Of a stretch of 64,000 bases of DNA, positions 1 to 8,294 are shown one piece after another. A program made the position numbers and the translations under genes. This DNA is from Streptomyces sp. ISL-98 (GTDB lineage Bacteria > Actinomycetota > Actinomycetes > Streptomycetales > Streptomycetaceae): the NCBI RefSeq assembly GCF_018614055.1, contig NZ_JAGGPB010000034.1:306183-370182 (forward strand), written 5' to 3'. The notes beneath the pieces are model-generated. The model was not told where the DNA came from and did not search any database. It saw nothing but the letters and a program-made list of their open reading frames with translations. Position 1 is the first letter of the stretch. Each line of letters begins with the position of its first letter.

Positions 1-368
1 GACGCCACCGGGGACGGCTCGCCACCGGGCGAGCTCTCCGGCAAAGGGGCATCCACCGCGCCTTCGAGGCGCTCGAACCAGCGGGTTGCGACCCGGAGCA
101 TCATGTCCTTGTCCTGGGCGAACACGGCGTCCCTGGTGGGCGGTACGGGGGTGCCGTCCTCCTCTTCGAGGTTCCAGGAGATGAGGCCCTTGGCGAACTC
201 CTCCAACTGCCGCACGAGCGCGGGACCGTCGATGTCGCTCTCGGTAAGACCGATGATCTCCAGGTACTCGCCGAGGCTCTTGCCGCGGACGTGGACTTCC
301 AGGCCGTCGAGGTCGGGGTCGCCCTCGAAGGTGAGGACGACAGGCTTGGTCTTCTTTCGGAATCCCAT
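1..368 (-). CDS. Probable tail assembly chaperone (partial, runs off the left edge)
   Basis: The minus-strand gene starts with ATG at 368 (MGFRKKTKPVVLTFEG) and stays open for 122 codons to the edge of the window. It is acidic, with a conserved-looking LEVHVRGKSLGEYLEI stretch and no transmembrane segment. It sits directly after the tail tube-type protein, the usual place of the G/GT tail assembly chaperones that precede the tape measure gene. These families often use a programmed frameshift, which would lie outside the window. The assignment rests mainly on position; an unrelated minor tail protein is possible. Confidence 0.6.
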   Translation of the reverse strand, partial: MGFRKKTKPVVLTFEGDPDLDGLEVHVRGKSLGEYLEIIGLTESDIDGPALVRQLEEFAKGLISWNLEEEDGTPVPPTRDAVFAQDKDMMLRVATRWFERLEGAVDAPLPESSPGGEPSPVA

Positions 369-379
369 GTGCGTGCCTT

Positions 380-781
380 TCAGGCCCAGGTCGGGACGGT
401 GCCGTCTGCCAACACACCCGGCACGGCGAAGGTGAGCTCGCCGGAGTCCGAGCGGGACAGCGGGTAGTCGGTGTAGAGCACTTCGTTGGGGAGGCTGACG
501 CCGTTGACCGTGAGGGACGTGGTGCGGGCCACGCTCGTGGACGGCACGGTCCTGAACACCAGGTGCGAGGTGGCCGCGTTGAACACCCCGTTCAGGGTGA
601 TGCTGAAATCGGCGAGGAGCAGCAGCCGCTCCATCGCGCTCTTGTCCACGCCGGTGACGTCCTGCACCGCGCGAGGGGTCGCGAACTGCAAGTTGGTGAT
701 GTCGTTCTTGATTACGACGGGGGTACCGCCGCTGTCGTCCACGCTGAGCGTGGTCCAGCCGATGCCGCTGGCCTTCGCCAT
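380..781 (-). CDS. Tail protein, short paralogue of the tail tube-type protein
   Basis: This 133-residue virion protein starts at an ATG 11 bases upstream of the next gene's start. It carries VTGVDKSAMERLL near residue 42, then FNAATSH and SGELTFAV. The same order of motifs (VTGIDKSAFER, FNTATGRAHE, DGSLTFAV) is seen in the 248-residue protein encoded at 1628-2374, so the two look like paralogues. It probably contributes to the tail tube or its tip. Which of the two is the main tube subunit cannot be told from sequence alone. Confidence 0.65.
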   Translation of the reverse strand: MAKASGIGWTTLSVDDSGGTPVVIKNDITNLQFATPRAVQDVTGVDKSAMERLLLLADFSITLNGVFNAATSHLVFRTVPSTSVARTTSLTVNGVSLPNEVLYTDYPLSRSDSGELTFAVPGVLADGTVPTWA

Positions 782-808
782 GACATGTCCCTTCTGTTCG
801 GTTAGCCG

Positions 809-1189
809 CTACGCCTGAGCGAGCTGCGGTTCTGTAACCCACTTGGGCTCGTTGTCTCGGCTGACAGCCAGGCAGCCGAATATCTTGCGGACGCCGCCCG
901 GTTCCACCCACTCCTCGTGGAACTGGACCAGCACCGGGACCGCCTGGTCCTCAAACGCGACCTTGAGCGGGTGGACCTGATTGCCGCAGTCCACCAGCGC
1001 CCGTAGCCGCCCGCTCGGATTGGTCAGCGTGACGGTGAACCCACGGGGTCCGAGAACCCGCCGCTGCCCTCGCCCATCGTTGTGCGGCACGTCGTACACC
1101 AGGGCGGGCATGCTGACGTCGAGGTCTTCACAGTCGCCTGTGTAGTCCTCGCCATGGATCTCAAGACGCCACCGCTTCGGCTCCGTCAC
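809..1189 (-). CDS. Phage protein of unknown function, tail region
   Basis: The protein is about 126 residues. I chose the GTG at 1189 (VTEPKRWRLEIHGEDY) because it lies four bases after the stop of the preceding gene, and residues upstream of it are low-complexity Arg/Ser sequence typical of an untranslated frame. It is soluble, with no signal or membrane segment. Its place between two tail tube-like genes suggests a tail role, but I do not recognise the family. Confidence 0.65.
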   Translation of the reverse strand: MTEPKRWRLEIHGEDYTGDCEDLDVSMPALVYDVPHNDGRGQRRVLGPRGFTVTLTNPSGRLRALVDCGNQVHPLKVAFEDQAVPVLVQFHEEWVEPGGVRKIFGCLAVSRDNEPKWVTEPQLAQA

Positions 1190-1193
1190 AACC

Positions 1194-1628
1194 TCAGCCC
1201 CTCTCGCGTGCGTCTGCGAGCCCCTGCTGGTGCGTCGCGAAGTCCTCGACCCAGTGCTCCGGCTTCTGGTGCATCCGGGCTTTCGTGCCGCGCGGATTGC
1301 CCCGGTGGTCACCGTCACGGACGATGAAAAGTTCCGGCTTGTCGATCCGGGTCCGGTGCTCACTGGCCTTGAAGCACGGCTGGCCGGCCTCGAACTGCAG
1401 CCACGTCTCGCCCTCCGCGACAGGGAGTTCGATGTAGCGCCGGCCGCTGGTCTTCGCGGCGTGGACCATCTCCGGGGGCAGGCCCTCGATGCGGACGCGC
1501 CAGCCGTTCAGGTAGTGGGGGCAGTCGACTTCGGCGCAGGTCGCGGGCCGGTGGTGTGTCGCGACGGGGGCGACGATCGCGTACGTCTTGTACGCGGATG
1601 CGGGCATCTGAGGCTCGGGGCGGGCCAT
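1194..1628 (-). CDS. Phage protein of unknown function, tail region
   Basis: This 144-residue protein starts MARPEPQMPASAYKT at an ATG overlapping the stop of the tail tube gene (ATGA), implying translational coupling. It contains a TCAEVDCPHYLNGWRV segment with two Cys and a His, then a YIELPVAEGETWLQF segment. Proteins of this size and motif order are common beside tail genes in actinophages, but I know of no established function. Confidence 0.7.
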   Translation of the reverse strand: MARPEPQMPASAYKTYAIVAPVATHHRPATCAEVDCPHYLNGWRVRIEGLPPEMVHAAKTSGRRYIELPVAEGETWLQFEAGQPCFKASEHRTRIDKPELFIVRDGDHRGNPRGTKARMHQKPEHWVEDFATHQQGLADARERG

Positions 1629-2374
1629 CAGAACGTCACCGCCGTGTCGTTGCGGCAGATGATGACCGCGAAGGTGCACTCGGAGAAGGTGCCGGTCGTG
1701 ACGACCTTCAGGTACCGCTCGACGGTCAGGCCGGCGGCGGTTGCGATGCGCTGTGAGGTGACGCCGGTTGCCGCGGTGAATGCCCCGCCGACGACGTCGA
1801 CGTACGCGTCGGCGCCGTTGTCGCTGCTCTCCTGGAGTTTCACGGTGCACGAGGTGCCGGTGAAGCTGAAAACATGCAGGTACGCCTGGAGCCCGAACGC
1901 GGAGGACGCACCGCCGTCTACTGCGGTGACTGCTGCAGCGGCGGTTGCTGCGGTGTCGGTGCGCTTCCCCGCGGTGCCTTGGACGCCCCATTCCAGGCCG
2001 TAGGCGTTGGACTCCACGTTGACGGCGAAGGTGAGGCTGCCGTCGTCGCCTCGGCTGGGGTCGTAGTTGATCTGCTTTGCCACGCAGGCGGCGGCTGGGT
2101 TCGCCAGCGTCGTGCCCTGGTGGTAAGAGGTGATGACGTCGGCTGTCGGCAGTGCGGAGAGCCGCTCGTGTGCCCGGCCGGTGGCGGTGTTGAACCACGT
2201 GGACCAGGACATGCCGCCGGTTCTCAGGCCGCCGATGCGTTCGAAGGCCGACTTGTCGATGCCGGTCACGACGAGCGCGGCGGGGCCGCCGGATGTGTTG
2301 ATGCTGCCGAGGTCGCCGCTGATGTCGTATCCGGCGATGTAGAAGTTATCGCCCAATCCGCCTGATTTGGCCAC
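1628..2374 (-). CDS. Tail tube-type protein (candidate major tail protein)
   Basis: This 248-residue protein follows the tail terminator-type gene directly, as major tail proteins usually do in siphophages. It is rich in Ala, Thr, Val and Gly with alternating beta-strand character, carries VTGIDKSAFERIGG near residue 36 and ends in an Ig-like C-terminal half (about residues 140-248). The N-terminal half resembles the 133-residue protein at 380-781, consistent with a duplicated tube fold. The C-terminal extension could be a surface domain on the tail. Confidence 0.72.
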   Translation of the reverse strand: MAKSGGLGDNFYIAGYDISGDLGSINTSGGPAALVVTGIDKSAFERIGGLRTGGMSWSTWFNTATGRAHERLSALPTADVITSYHQGTTLANPAAACVAKQINYDPSRGDDGSLTFAVNVESNAYGLEWGVQGTAGKRTDTAATAAAAVTAVDGGASSAFGLQAYLHVFSFTGTSCTVKLQESSDNGADAYVDVVGGAFTAATGVTSQRIATAAGLTVERYLKVVTTGTFSECTFAVIICRNDTAVTF

Positions 2375-2833
2375 CTATGCCACCTCTTCCCAAAGATCAT
2401 TGACGATGACGGGCAGGCTGATCGTCATCACTCGGTACGGTGCGCCGTCCTGCGACAGGTATCCGGCGCGAACGTCGAACGGGGCGCCATGGGCGCCGAA
2501 GATGTCGACCTTGCGGACGAGGCCACCGAGGGTGAAATCGCCGCAGTAGGCGATGCACAGCGCGTCGACGGCCTTGACCATGTCGGGGTCGATGGCGTCG
2601 AGCGGCAGGGACTGCCCGGTCTTGTACAGCCGGACGTTCAGCACGAGCAGGACCGACACCGAGCTGAGGCCGGACGAGCGGACGGGCGTGACGCGGTCGA
2701 CCCACACGGCAGCCGTGAGACCGCCTGTGATCGGCGGGTTCAGCGGCTCGTGGCCGTTGACCTGCTCGAAGTACCCGGACGCAGAGGCGTGGGACGTCGC
2801 CGCGTCGAGGATGCTGTCGATATCGAGAGCCAT
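2375..2833 (-). CDS. Tail terminator-type protein
   Basis: This 152-residue protein (MALDIDSILDAATSHA) is encoded between the gp10-like gene and the tail tube gene, the canonical slot for the tail terminator/completion protein. It shows alternating helix and strand, including a VSVLLVLNVRLYKTG strand region and a closing YRVMTISLPVIVNDLW strand, matching the alpha/beta fold of that family. It abuts the next gene without a gap. Confidence 0.65.
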   Translation of the reverse strand: MALDIDSILDAATSHASASGYFEQVNGHEPLNPPITGGLTAAVWVDRVTPVRSSGLSSVSVLLVLNVRLYKTGQSLPLDAIDPDMVKAVDALCIAYCGDFTLGGLVRKVDIFGAHGAPFDVRAGYLSQDGAPYRVMTISLPVIVNDLWEEVA

Positions 2834-2836
2834 CGG

Positions 2837-3223
2837 TCACCCCCTCATCTCGGGGAGATGGCGCTGCACGGCGCGGTCGGCGATCGCCGGGCCGCGCAGC
2901 TGCGCGAGCTGCTTCGTCTGCCGCCAGTGCGAGTAACCAGGGAAGCCGGGGCGTGGACGGTTCCTGGTGCCGACGCCCTCCAGCCACGGGCCGTAGACGA
3001 CGCCCTGGTCGTGGACGAGGGACGTGTCGGCCGCGACCCGCTCAGTCGTGACACGGGACTCGTAATAGCCGGTGGGCTCACGGAAGTTCGCGCCCATCAG
3101 GGCCAGCGCGTGCTCCTCGGCAAACTCGGCGATGTCCTCGCGCGCGGCGTCCGCAGCGTCCTGCATGGCGCGCGCCGCCCGGCCGTCGAACAGCGGCCCC
3201 GTCATCGTGATCTCGATGCTCAC
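2837..3223 (-). CDS. HK97 gp10-like head-tail joining protein
   Basis: This 128-residue protein has an N-terminal helical region (RAARAMQDAADAAREDIAEF), a central GYYESRVTTERVA strand region and VYGPWLEGVGTRN near residue 78. The YGPWLEGVGTRNR type motif is typical of HK97 gp10-like minor tail/neck proteins. Gene order (connector, this gene, terminator, tube) agrees. The start ATG lies just after the connector stop. Confidence 0.78.
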   Translation of the reverse strand: MSIEITMTGPLFDGRAARAMQDAADAAREDIAEFAEEHALALMGANFREPTGYYESRVTTERVAADTSLVHDQGVVYGPWLEGVGTRNRPRPGFPGYSHWRQTKQLAQLRGPAIADRAVQRHLPEMRG

Positions 3224-3224
3224 C

Positions 3225-4301
3225 TCACACCGCCCTCGTCCGGGCCTTGCGGCCGTGCGCGGTGTACACCTGCTGGCGCAGGCTCGGCAGCGCGGTCGCG
3301 TCCAGGGCCTTCTCGCTGGTGCCGCCGTCGCCGGTCTTCCGCGTGCGTGCGTAGCCGGTGTGTTCGTTCGTCAGCCGGGCGATGGCCTCGGCGATCGTCA
3401 GGTCTCGGACCAGGCCGGGCGGGTCCCACCGGTATGCGGTGGCGCCGCTGGAGTGCGTGGCCGCCGTGGTTCCGAGCGCGCCCCGGGTGACGGTGAGAGT
3501 GCGCGGGGCGTAGATGTCGACGCCGGCCGAATGGGCGGCGAGCACGCTGCCGTCCCATCCGCGCTTGACGGTGAGGTTGTTGCCTGCGATGTCGACGATG
3601 AGCATGCGCTCGGAGTCGATGAGGATGGTCTCGTCGACCGTGTACGCGGTGCCGTCCGTTACGGCCACGGTGACGGAGTTGTTCTGCGCGGTGAGTCCGG
3701 CGCCGCCGAGGTTCTGTCCGGTGTCGGCCATGGTGCGGCCGGTGACGAGCATCCGTTCCGTGTCGATCCGCAGGACGGAGCCGATGCCGATGAGCGCGGA
3801 TGCTGCCCCGGTGACGGAGATCGTGGTCGCGGTCGTCGAGCCGACGGCGGCCGTGAGAGCGCCGACGGTCGTCTCGTCGTTGCGGTAGCCGAACAGCCCG
3901 CTGATCACAGTGGCCTGCTGGTGCGTGTCACCAGAGGAGAACGCAGCGGCGCTGTCGAGGTCGATCTCGACGTGCGTGAACGGCGGCTCGTTGCGCTGGT
4001 CGGAGCGGCGCAGGAAGTAGTCGTCCGCGGTGATGGTGACGCCGCCGCTGGTGAGGGAGGTGACGGAGATGAGGGTGTTGGAGTCGAGCCACAGGCGCCA
4101 CGGCCGCGCGTACTGGCTGCCCGGGTAGTCGAAGCGTCGGGTGTCAGTCTCGGGGGCGAACGTCCGGTGGCACAGGTCGTCGATGCTGCGGCTGGCGGAC
4201 TCCAGGGCGCGGCTGATCTGCCCGTTGTTCCGTGCGGTTTCCTTGCTGTCGAGGGCGTGCTTCACGTCCTCGCGGGTCGCGTAGACGACCATCTCTCTCA
4301 C
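3225..4301 (-). CDS. Head-tail connector with inserted repeat domain
   Basis: This 358-residue protein has the helical N-terminus of gp6-like head-tail connectors (YATREDVKHALDS, ISRALESASRSIDDLCHRTF) followed by DYPGSQYARPWRLWLD. Between about residues 150 and 285 it carries an insertion with two similar units, IDTERMLVTGR and IDSERMLIVD followed by LTVKRGWDGSVLAAHSAG and LTVTRGALGTTAATHSSG. The C-terminus returns to connector-like helices (LTIAEAIARLTNEH). The insertion makes it much longer than a usual connector of 100-200 residues and is probably surface exposed. Confidence 0.72.
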   Translation of the reverse strand: MREMVVYATREDVKHALDSKETARNNGQISRALESASRSIDDLCHRTFAPETDTRRFDYPGSQYARPWRLWLDSNTLISVTSLTSGGVTITADDYFLRRSDQRNEPPFTHVEIDLDSAAAFSSGDTHQQATVISGLFGYRNDETTVGALTAAVGSTTATTISVTGAASALIGIGSVLRIDTERMLVTGRTMADTGQNLGGAGLTAQNNSVTVAVTDGTAYTVDETILIDSERMLIVDIAGNNLTVKRGWDGSVLAAHSAGVDIYAPRTLTVTRGALGTTAATHSSGATAYRWDPPGLVRDLTIAEAIARLTNEHTGYARTRKTGDGGTSEKALDATALPSLRQQVYTAHGRKARTRAV

Positions 4302-4330
4302 CTCCTCTCAGGTGTTGTTGGGCTGTGTGG

Positions 4331-4561
4331 TCAGATGCGGGGCGGCCAAGTCCAGCGGTAGAGACCGCCGGTTTCCTCGTCGAGGCTGTCGACGTAGGTC
4401 GCCGAGGTCTGCCACTCGGTGACGTGGCCGTCGGGCAGCACGTGCACGTTGACGGTGGTGTCGTCCCAGACGCGGGTAATGACAGCGGGCGCGACGCCAG
4501 CGCCGTTGTTCATGGCCGGGTCCATCGAGACGAGGACAATGCGGCCCACGCTCGGCTTCAT
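4331..4561 (-). CDS. Small phage protein of unknown function
   Basis: This 76-residue protein (MKPSVGRIVLVSMDP...) has a compact beta-rich pattern ending in GGLYRWTWPPRI. Small proteins starting with a PSVGRIV-type strand and ending in a Trp-rich tail are common in Streptomyces phages and prophages, but no role is established that I know of. It stands in the capsid-to-connector interval among other small virion-region genes. Confidence 0.65.
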   Translation of the reverse strand: MKPSVGRIVLVSMDPAMNNGAGVAPAVITRVWDDTTVNVHVLPDGHVTEWQTSATYVDSLDEETGGLYRWTWPPRI

Positions 4562-4580
4562 GTGTTCCTCCAGTTGTTGG

Positions 4581-4991
4581 TCAGGGTCGGCCGTGGATGG
4601 AGAAGCTGACCCCGGTGAAGGTGGGGGTGTCGGTGCCGCCGACGGTCCACCGGATCCGGCCCAAATTGGTCATCTGATAGCCGTTGTTGATCACGCCGTA
4701 CGTGGTGCCAGCCGCCGACACCACCACCCCGCCGATCGACGTCGCGGGCGAGGTCTGCACCCACGAGCTGTACGCGTCCAGCACATCGAAGAAGATCGCG
4801 AGCGTGGGGTTCGTGCCCGTCGGCGCATTCGCGATCGTCACCACCAGCAGGCCGTTGCTGACACGCGAGATGTCGATCGCCCCGGTGCGGCCCGTGGTGT
4901 CGTTCGTGGTGTTCGCGGTGACGTGGTTGGTTGAGCTGTTCAGGGTCAGGCCGGTGGCCCTGAACAGCTCGCCGTTCCGGTAGGCGCTCAC
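4581..4991 (-). CDS. Probable small virion protein
   Basis: This 136-residue protein is Thr/Ser/Asn/Gly rich with strong beta-strand periodicity (TSIGGVVVSAAGTTYGVIN) and no membrane segment. Its start codon overlaps the stop of the preceding gene by four bases. Composition and position suggest a decoration or minor capsid protein; this is inference and no family is recognised. Confidence 0.6.
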   Translation of the reverse strand: MSAYRNGELFRATGLTLNSSTNHVTANTTNDTTGRTGAIDISRVSNGLLVVTIANAPTGTNPTLAIFFDVLDAYSSWVQTSPATSIGGVVVSAAGTTYGVINNGYQMTNLGRIRWTVGGTDTPTFTGVSFSIHGRP

Positions 4992-5224
4992 CCGGATTCC
5001 TCACCGTCCGGCTCGAACGTGAGCGTGTACGCCTGCTGCGGCTCGAACAGGTCCGCAGCCGCACCGTTGAGCGTCATGTTCAGCTGCAGGTGCGGCGTCG
5101 CCACCGCCCACTCCTTGTTTCGGCCGTCGGAGTAGTCCGGCAGGAACGACACGAGTGCCTGGCGGCTGTCGCCCTCACCGGTCTCCACCTTCTGGCTGCA
5201 GACGACCTTCGCGGTCACGGCCAC
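4988..5224 (-). CDS. Small phage protein of unknown function
   Basis: This 78-residue protein begins at the GTG at 5224 (VAVTAKVVCSQKV), one base after the upstream stop. Longer in-frame extensions are Arg-rich and were rejected as non-coding. The sequence WAVATPHLQLNMTLNG and QAYTLTFEPD suggests a small beta-sandwich. It is translationally coupled to the genes on both sides. Confidence 0.68.
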   Translation of the reverse strand: MAVTAKVVCSQKVETGEGDSRQALVSFLPDYSDGRNKEWAVATPHLQLNMTLNGAAADLFEPQQAYTLTFEPDGEESG

Positions 5225-5225
5225 G

Positions 5226-5831
5226 TCAGTTCCCCTTCGCGCTGTCAGAGCCGGAGATCGTCTCCGACGTATCGTTCTCCTGGCCGCCATCCGTCGAACG
5301 GGCAGTAGAGCTCCCCGTCCGGCCCTTCCCGGAGCGGTTCCCCGTCTTGCGGGCAGGCGACGGGCTGTTGGGCTTGCTCGTCTCGGGCGATGTCGGCTGC
5401 TTCTCGGCAGATGTCTCGGAGCTGCTCCCAGCTGATGGCTGCTCACTCCCCTCGGGCGCCGAATCCGCCGGCACAGCGGCCGTCTCCGACTCGGCTTCGT
5501 CCTCGTAGCGGTTCGACGGCCCACCGTGGGCGGTGATCTTCGGCATGCTGTCCTCCTCGTTGACGTCCGGCACCGGGACTTGAGGCATCGCGAGGCCACA
5601 CCCGGCGCATACGAGGCTCGGCATCTCCAGCACGCCAGGGGCGGCCGTGCGCAGGTGCACCCGCCGCCGCTTCCCGTAGTGCATGCAGTCGGCCGTCGCG
5701 CACTCGACGGTCAGCGACGGCAGCACAGCGCCCCCACGGCCCTCCGTACGTTCGGTGCTGCCGCACTGCGGGCATCGCGGGGCGCCCACCGCATAGGTGG
5801 TGGTGCAGCCTGCGCACGTCTCCACAGCCAT
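5226..5831 (-). CDS. Zinc-ribbon protein with long disordered tail
   Basis: This 201-residue protein has an N-terminal zinc ribbon (CAGCTTTY then CPQCGS, within residues 6-24), a second Cys pair region (CATADC, then CAGCG near residue 75) and a tail of about 100 residues rich in Ser, Glu, Pro, Thr and Lys with no predicted structure. Zinc-ribbon proteins of this layout recur next to capsid genes in Streptomyces prophages. The role is unknown; assembly or capsid-associated nucleic-acid binding are possibilities only. Confidence 0.68.
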   Translation of the reverse strand: MAVETCAGCTTTYAVGAPRCPQCGSTERTEGRGGAVLPSLTVECATADCMHYGKRRRVHLRTAAPGVLEMPSLVCAGCGLAMPQVPVPDVNEEDSMPKITAHGGPSNRYEDEAESETAAVPADSAPEGSEQPSAGSSSETSAEKQPTSPETSKPNSPSPARKTGNRSGKGRTGSSTARSTDGGQENDTSETISGSDSAKGN

Positions 5832-5832
5832 G

Positions 5833-6291
5833 TCAGGCCGCCGCCACAGACGCGCCGTTGTCGAGCGGGATGTACGTGAGGACCCATGTGATCCCGCCGT
5901 CCGCGCCGGTCGCGTTGACCTGCTCGATCGTGCCCGTGTTGACCACGATCGGGCGCTGGACGTTCGGCGCGGAGCCGGGCCCGTGGACGATTGAATCGGT
6001 CTTGACGCCGGTGAAGCTGAGGATGTTCCCGGCCGGGGTGTCGGTCGTGCCGAGGTCGGTGGCCGCCACCAGGTCCGACGTGGTGCCCGTCGTCGGGTTG
6101 GCCTGGAGCTTCGACGTGCCGGCCGTGGTGATGGCCGTGGTGACCTCGCCCGTGATGGACGTGATCAGCACCTTGCCGCCAGTGACGTTGAACAGCGTCT
6201 TCGTCTCGACGGCGAGCGTTGCGTACGCCTTCTCCACGCGGGTGCCGTACAGGATGGTCCGGAGCTGGTCCCCGGAGATGAGTGTCGACAT
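5833..6291 (-). CDS. Probable small virion protein
   Basis: This 152-residue protein (MSTLISGDQLRTILYG) has an N-terminal helix followed by Thr/Gly/Val-rich strands (FNVTGGKVLITSITGEV). Its composition resembles capsid decoration or minor structural proteins, and it lies three genes after the capsid. The ATG at 6291 is well separated from the previous stop by 13 bases. Confidence 0.6.
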   Translation of the reverse strand: MSTLISGDQLRTILYGTRVEKAYATLAVETKTLFNVTGGKVLITSITGEVTTAITTAGTSKLQANPTTGTTSDLVAATDLGTTDTPAGNILSFTGVKTDSIVHGPGSAPNVQRPIVVNTGTIEQVNATGADGGITWVLTYIPLDNGASVAAA

Positions 6292-6304
6292 GTCAGATCT
6301 CCGT

Positions 6305-6817
6305 TCAGCTCAGCGGGGCGACGAGGTTGGCCGGAGTCCGCTGCACCGCGAGATCGCGCAGCAGGTACAGGCTGGAGATGAGCTGCGCGCCAGCTGCTCC
6401 CGTGTCGGCGATGTCGAGGCTGATGTAGTCGTAGCCGTCGGACAGTGACCGGGCGTCGACCTCGATGACGACGATCATCTGCGTCTCGGCCGAGGTCGAG
6501 TTCAGCGTCACCTCGGACGCGGCGGTCTGCGTGACCCGTGTCCACGTCTCGTCGCCGTCGAGAGTTGCTTCCTGCTTGATGTAGTAGTGATCGATGATGT
6601 CCAGGTCAGCGCTGGTGCCGCCCGATGATGCGGTGTGCTGCTGCAGGTCCAGCACCGGGTCATCGTTCGCTGTCCCTGCCGCCTTGAAGACGACGATCGT
6701 CACGCCGCCCGCATTGCGCAGGGACACGCGGTGGCCAGTCATCGCCGCGGTCTGCGAGTCGACGGGCACGATGCCCGACGAGATGTCGAACAGTCGGCCG
6801 AGGCCTTCCTGTGCCAT
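6305..6817 (-). CDS. Probable minor virion protein encoded next to the capsid gene
   Basis: This 170-residue protein contains HRVSLRNAGGVTIVVFKAAGTANDDP and TQMIVVIEVDARSLSDGYDYISLDIAD, a strand-rich pattern seen in small structural proteins next to HK97 capsid genes. It is the first gene after the capsid and its hairpin, and begins a run of small virion-region genes. A decoration-protein role is plausible but unproven. Confidence 0.62.
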   Translation of the reverse strand: MAQEGLGRLFDISSGIVPVDSQTAAMTGHRVSLRNAGGVTIVVFKAAGTANDDPVLDLQQHTASSGGTSADLDIIDHYYIKQEATLDGDETWTRVTQTAASEVTLNSTSAETQMIVVIEVDARSLSDGYDYISLDIADTGAAGAQLISSLYLLRDLAVQRTPANLVAPLS

Positions 6818-6874
6818 GAGGTATCTCCTGTCTCGTGGTGCCCTGCCGGGGCGACACTGCCGGCCCGGGTGAGA

Positions 6875-6906
6875 GCTGGCGCCGGGGATTGATTGCCGAC
6901 GCCAGC
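6875..6906 (-). terminator. Hairpin after the capsid gene
   Basis: GCTGGCG (6875-6881) pairs perfectly with CGCCAGC (6900-6906) just downstream of the capsid stop on the minus strand. There is no T tract, as is common in Streptomyces. It could terminate or attenuate transcription so that capsid is made in excess over the genes that follow. Confidence 0.5.
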
Positions 6907-6913
6907 CGGTTGG

Positions 6914-8284
6914 TTACGCGCGCTCGGCGATCTCGACGAACGGGCTGAGGGTGGGGCCGCCGTTGGCCGGGGTGATGGCCGACTGGAGCCAGGGGCGGCC
7001 GTCGACGCGCTGGATGATTCTGTAAGCGGTCTGGTCGTTGCCGAACTTGTACTCGGTGCTGCTGTCGGCGGTCATCTGCTGCCGGTCGCCGATGAGGTAG
7101 TACGAGAGGTCGACGAACGCGAGGTCGGAGCGGTCGCCGAGGCGTCCGGCCTTCTCCGACACGACGAGCGGACGGCCGAAGATGGTCATCGGCGCCGGGC
7201 CCGCGACGTTGGTGAGCATGACCGGGCCGCCGCCGGTGCCGACGGACAGGGCCATCGTGTAGAGCTCCGGGATGGCCTCGGGGGAGCACACCCAGATGCC
7301 GCGAGCGAGCGACGACGGGAGCATGCGGGAGTACATCTTGATGACGTTCTCGACGACGATCGTGTCCGCGGCCTGGCCGGACTCCTTCGTGACGGCGACA
7401 CCCGCGGAGTTCGCGGCGCCGAGGAAGCCCTCCGGTTCGCCTGCTCCGGTGCCGGACATGAACGCCAAGTCCTCGAAGAACGCCAGGGCCTGCGGCCACA
7501 GCGTCTCGATGAGCGCCGAGAACGAGATGAGGGAGTCCTGGAGGAGCTCGTTGGGGACGAGCGCGAAACCGGTGAGCTTCTTCGCGTCGAGGACAGCCCG
7601 GCCGAACTTCGGGTTGGACTCGACGAGCGCTGCGCCCTCTTCGCCCCAGTAGCCGATCATGCCGCCGAACACGGACCCGACGTTGGTCGTCGAGTCGATC
7701 ATCGGGAACGGGACGCGGGCCGTCTCCATCGGAACGACCGTCGCGCGCGAGCGGACGACAGACGACTCCAGGGCGATCTGGAGCAGCTGGGAGCGCAGCG
7801 TCTCGGGGACGAGGAAACCGCCGTCCGCTGGGATGACGGAGCTGTACGCGTTGCGGAGCTCGTCCATCTTCGCGCGGGCCGCGGGGTCTGTGTTCCGGTG
7901 CCAGGCGTGACGGAAGAAGTCGGCCGCGTTCTCGAACTTGCCGTCCAGGGCGGCGCCGACGGCCTTCGGGTTGTACGCCGTGGCCTGCCTGTGTGTCGTC
8001 AGCATGTTGCCCGGCCGGGTCTGCGGGTCCAGATTCAGGCGCTTGATCGCGTCGCCGCTGGCCGTCACGTCGTGGTCGCGCAGCATGTTCGCGAGGCCGC
8101 GCTGGACGCCCTCGTCGATCTGCCGCTGCATGTCGGTGCCTTCGCCCTGCTGCTTCTGGGCGTACTCGTCGATGAAGTCCGCGAGGGCCTTCGGGGTTTC
8201 CATGATCTGCTTGGCGCGCGTCGGGTCGGCGAGCATTTCCGCCAGCTCGTCCGAGTTGCGCGGCGTGGTCAGGGTGGGTGCCAC
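6914..8284 (-). CDS. HK97-fold major capsid protein
   Basis: This 456-residue protein forms the icosahedral shell. The first ~110 residues are helical and charged (ELAEMLADPTRAKQIMET, ADFIDEYAQKQQ), matching the scaffolding delta domain that the prohead protease removes. The HK97 fold follows: IPADGGFLVPETLRSQLLQIALE, the E-loop region VPFPMIDSTTNVGSVFG, KLTGFALVPNELLQDS and the spine/A-domain segments FEDLAFMSGTGAGEPEGFLG and VDLSYYLIGDRQQMT. It is preceded by the protease gene, as expected, and followed by a hairpin that may set expression. Confidence 0.95.
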   Translation of the reverse strand: MAPTLTTPRNSDELAEMLADPTRAKQIMETPKALADFIDEYAQKQQGEGTDMQRQIDEGVQRGLANMLRDHDVTASGDAIKRLNLDPQTRPGNMLTTHRQATAYNPKAVGAALDGKFENAADFFRHAWHRNTDPAARAKMDELRNAYSSVIPADGGFLVPETLRSQLLQIALESSVVRSRATVVPMETARVPFPMIDSTTNVGSVFGGMIGYWGEEGAALVESNPKFGRAVLDAKKLTGFALVPNELLQDSLISFSALIETLWPQALAFFEDLAFMSGTGAGEPEGFLGAANSAGVAVTKESGQAADTIVVENVIKMYSRMLPSSLARGIWVCSPEAIPELYTMALSVGTGGGPVMLTNVAGPAPMTIFGRPLVVSEKAGRLGDRSDLAFVDLSYYLIGDRQQMTADSSTEYKFGNDQTAYRIIQRVDGRPWLQSAITPANGGPTLSPFVEIAERA

Positions 8285-8294
8285 TGGTGCCTCC

